This document shows positions 62,580 to 64,000 of a stretch of DNA of 64,000 nucleotides, piece after piece (the first letter of the stretch is position 1; each line of letters begins with the position of its first letter). The translations under genes and the position numbers were made by a program. Location: NCBI GenBank assembly GCA_024741835.1, contig JAENRP010000163.1:32785-96784 (forward strand), in the 5' to 3' direction. Origin of the DNA: Diplocarpon mali. Taxonomy: Eukaryota; Ascomycota; Leotiomycetes; Helotiales; Drepanopezizaceae. The notes beneath the pieces are model-generated. The model was not told the origin of the DNA and did not search any database. It saw only the letters and a list, made by a program, of their open reading frames with translations.

Positions 62580-64000
62580 GATCCAATATCTCCATCCCCC
62601 AGCACGACTCGACGCCTGGTGTGCGGCCAGATTGCGGCCAGATTCCCATCTTGTGCGACGTGCAACAAAGCCGAGGTGCTCTGGGGCCCTCGCTGCCAAT
62701 CAGGGGCCGGCCGGTGGGGGCCGGATCCGGGCGACACGCGTCGCCCGAGGGGGAGAGGTGCGGTGCCGCCAGAGGGTGCCTGAGGCACAGGGGCGGCCGC
62801 CAGGCGTAGGGTTTCGCGGGGTGCCGTGTCGGGGTGCTCACGACAGGGCACGTGATCCTTGGCGGCTGGGAGGACGCGGGGAGGAGTAGGAGGGGGAGGA
62901 TTAGGAATAGGAGGAGGAGGAGGGGGAGGAGGAGTAGGAGAAGGAGGAGAAGCAGTAGTACCAGCACCAGTACTAGAAGTGGTCGTAGGGGTAGTGGTAG
63001 GAGGAGGAGGAGGGGTGGTAGTAGTTGTAGGGATATAGGGATTGGGGTCACGTGTATGGCACATGACGAGAGTAGAGGAGAGTGAATCTCAGGGACACGT
63101 GATGGGCTTGGCAGAGGCTGCCCCCCGAGTACGGATTTCTCTCCCTCTCTCTCTCTCGGATAGATCATCAACGACGACAACCCGAATTCAATCATGCCTT
63201 TCCGGTGCGCACCTGGTGAGAGCAAGCGTAGTCGTGGCAGCACGAGTCGCCGTCGCCGTAGTAGTAGTCATGGCCGCAGTAGCAGTAGTCGCGCGGTGGC
63301 TGCCCGGAAAGCCCATCTGCCAACGGAGTCCCGACCGCGCCCAGCCTCTCCCCCCCCCCCTTCGGCGGCCAGCTCGAGCAGCCAGCCATCCTGATCCGAT
63401 CCCCCCCCTTTTTTTTTGTCTTTTTTTTGTCTTTTTTTTTTGCCTTTTTTAGGTCTTTTTTTCCCGAGATGTCCTGATGGCGTGACGAAGGATCCGCCGG
63501 CGGCTGCAGATGGCCCCCCCTCCGCGTGCCATGGACATCTATCTGCAGCGCGTCCCGGGCGATGCGCGCTGCCCCCACGAGGCCGCAGGAGAGGCCAGAC
63601 CCGTCCCGCCGACCGATCGACAGCGGGCGGACTTGGAAGCCGGGCTCGTGCTCGTGCGGGTGTGCTCGTGCTCTTCGTCGCGCTGCTCGACTTTGCGGCA
63701 CCCGGCGCATGTTCGAGGATCACGACCCGGATTCCTGGATGGATACGTCGCTGGACTCCTCGACTCGCGTCCCTCGCCCCTTCGCTGCTCCCACGGTTGG
63801 GCGGGGGACCCGCGGCGGCATTGCACTCATCTCTGCTAGCCGGGGCTCGGGAAGTTTCAGTCGGTCGTCTGTCTCATCGACCCCCCCCCGGAATGCTTGA
63901 CATGGGGGGATATCGAGCTCCAAGTGAGCCCGCCATACCCGCTCTCTTCGGACCTGGGGAAATCGCGTCGGATACCTCTGCCTCCAAAGTGGTGCGAGCC
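62580..64000. other. terminal intergenic region, low-complexity
   Basis: Holds a purine-rich GGAGGA-type stretch at about 62875-63020, a GTAGTCGTAGTAG-like stretch at 63225-63290, and poly-T with GTC interruptions at 63409-63465. Overlapping frames follow from this composition. No gene with a domain can be supported, though a gene may begin beyond the window end. Confidence 0.5.

Overview
The window is nuclear DNA from a filamentous ascomycete, most likely a Leotiomycete (Helotiales-like). Genes carry short introns (about 50-110 nt) with GT...AG ends and CTAAC/CTGAC-type branch sites. The content includes UDP-galactopyranose mutase, a group X hybrid histidine kinase, an Egh16-like secreted protein, a 2EXR-domain protein and a fungal DIL-ankyrin protein. 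The order-level placement is inference from gene content. All gene models below were spliced by hand from the sequence; for nearly all of them the exon lengths sum to a whole number of codons.

Layout. 2.0-4.0 kb: UDP-galactopyranose mutase (+). 6.3-13.7 kb: a 2357-aa pseudokinase/ATPase/GAF/histidine-kinase/receiver protein (+). 15.4-17.9 kb: a TBC-domain Rab GAP (-). 19.7-22.3 kb: ankyrin-DIL protein (-). 22.7-24.0 kb: allantoicase (-). 24.8-25.7 kb: cytochrome b561-type membrane protein (+). 26.9-28.0 kb: 2EXR protein with a basic tail (+). 28.7-29.7 kb: decayed GPR1/FUN34/YaaH transporter (-). 31.2-31.9 kb: ribosomal protein eL27 (-). 33.4-34.3 kb: Egh16-like secreted protein (+). 35.5-41.8 kb: a 2111-aa helical-repeat protein (+). 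47.3-49.0 kb: Pro/Gln-rich protein (-). 57.0-58.9 kb: DUF2235 protein (-). 61.5-62.0 kb: small GPI-type secreted protein (+), followed by a 23-bp minisatellite at 62.1-62.6 kb.

The genes do not form a biosynthetic cluster or operon-like pathway. They are a mix of housekeeping genes (eL27, allantoicase, Rab GAP), cell-wall and surface genes (galactofuranose supply, Egh16-like, GPI protein), one stress/signal sensor, and large low-information intergenic stretches at 41.8-47.3 kb and 49.0-57.0 kb. I see no tRNA, rRNA, CRISPR or intact transposon.

The most interesting items are: the 2111-aa protein with eight 32-34-residue helical repeats plus five exact-length heptads; the Egh16-like protein, whose predicted mature form starts with histidine and has a second His and a Tyr in a conserved-looking block (a possible copper-binding histidine brace); the decayed acetate-transporter-family gene; and the 23-bp minisatellite with a 69-bp higher-order pattern. 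Unknown bases are at 849 and a short gap at 14728-14733.
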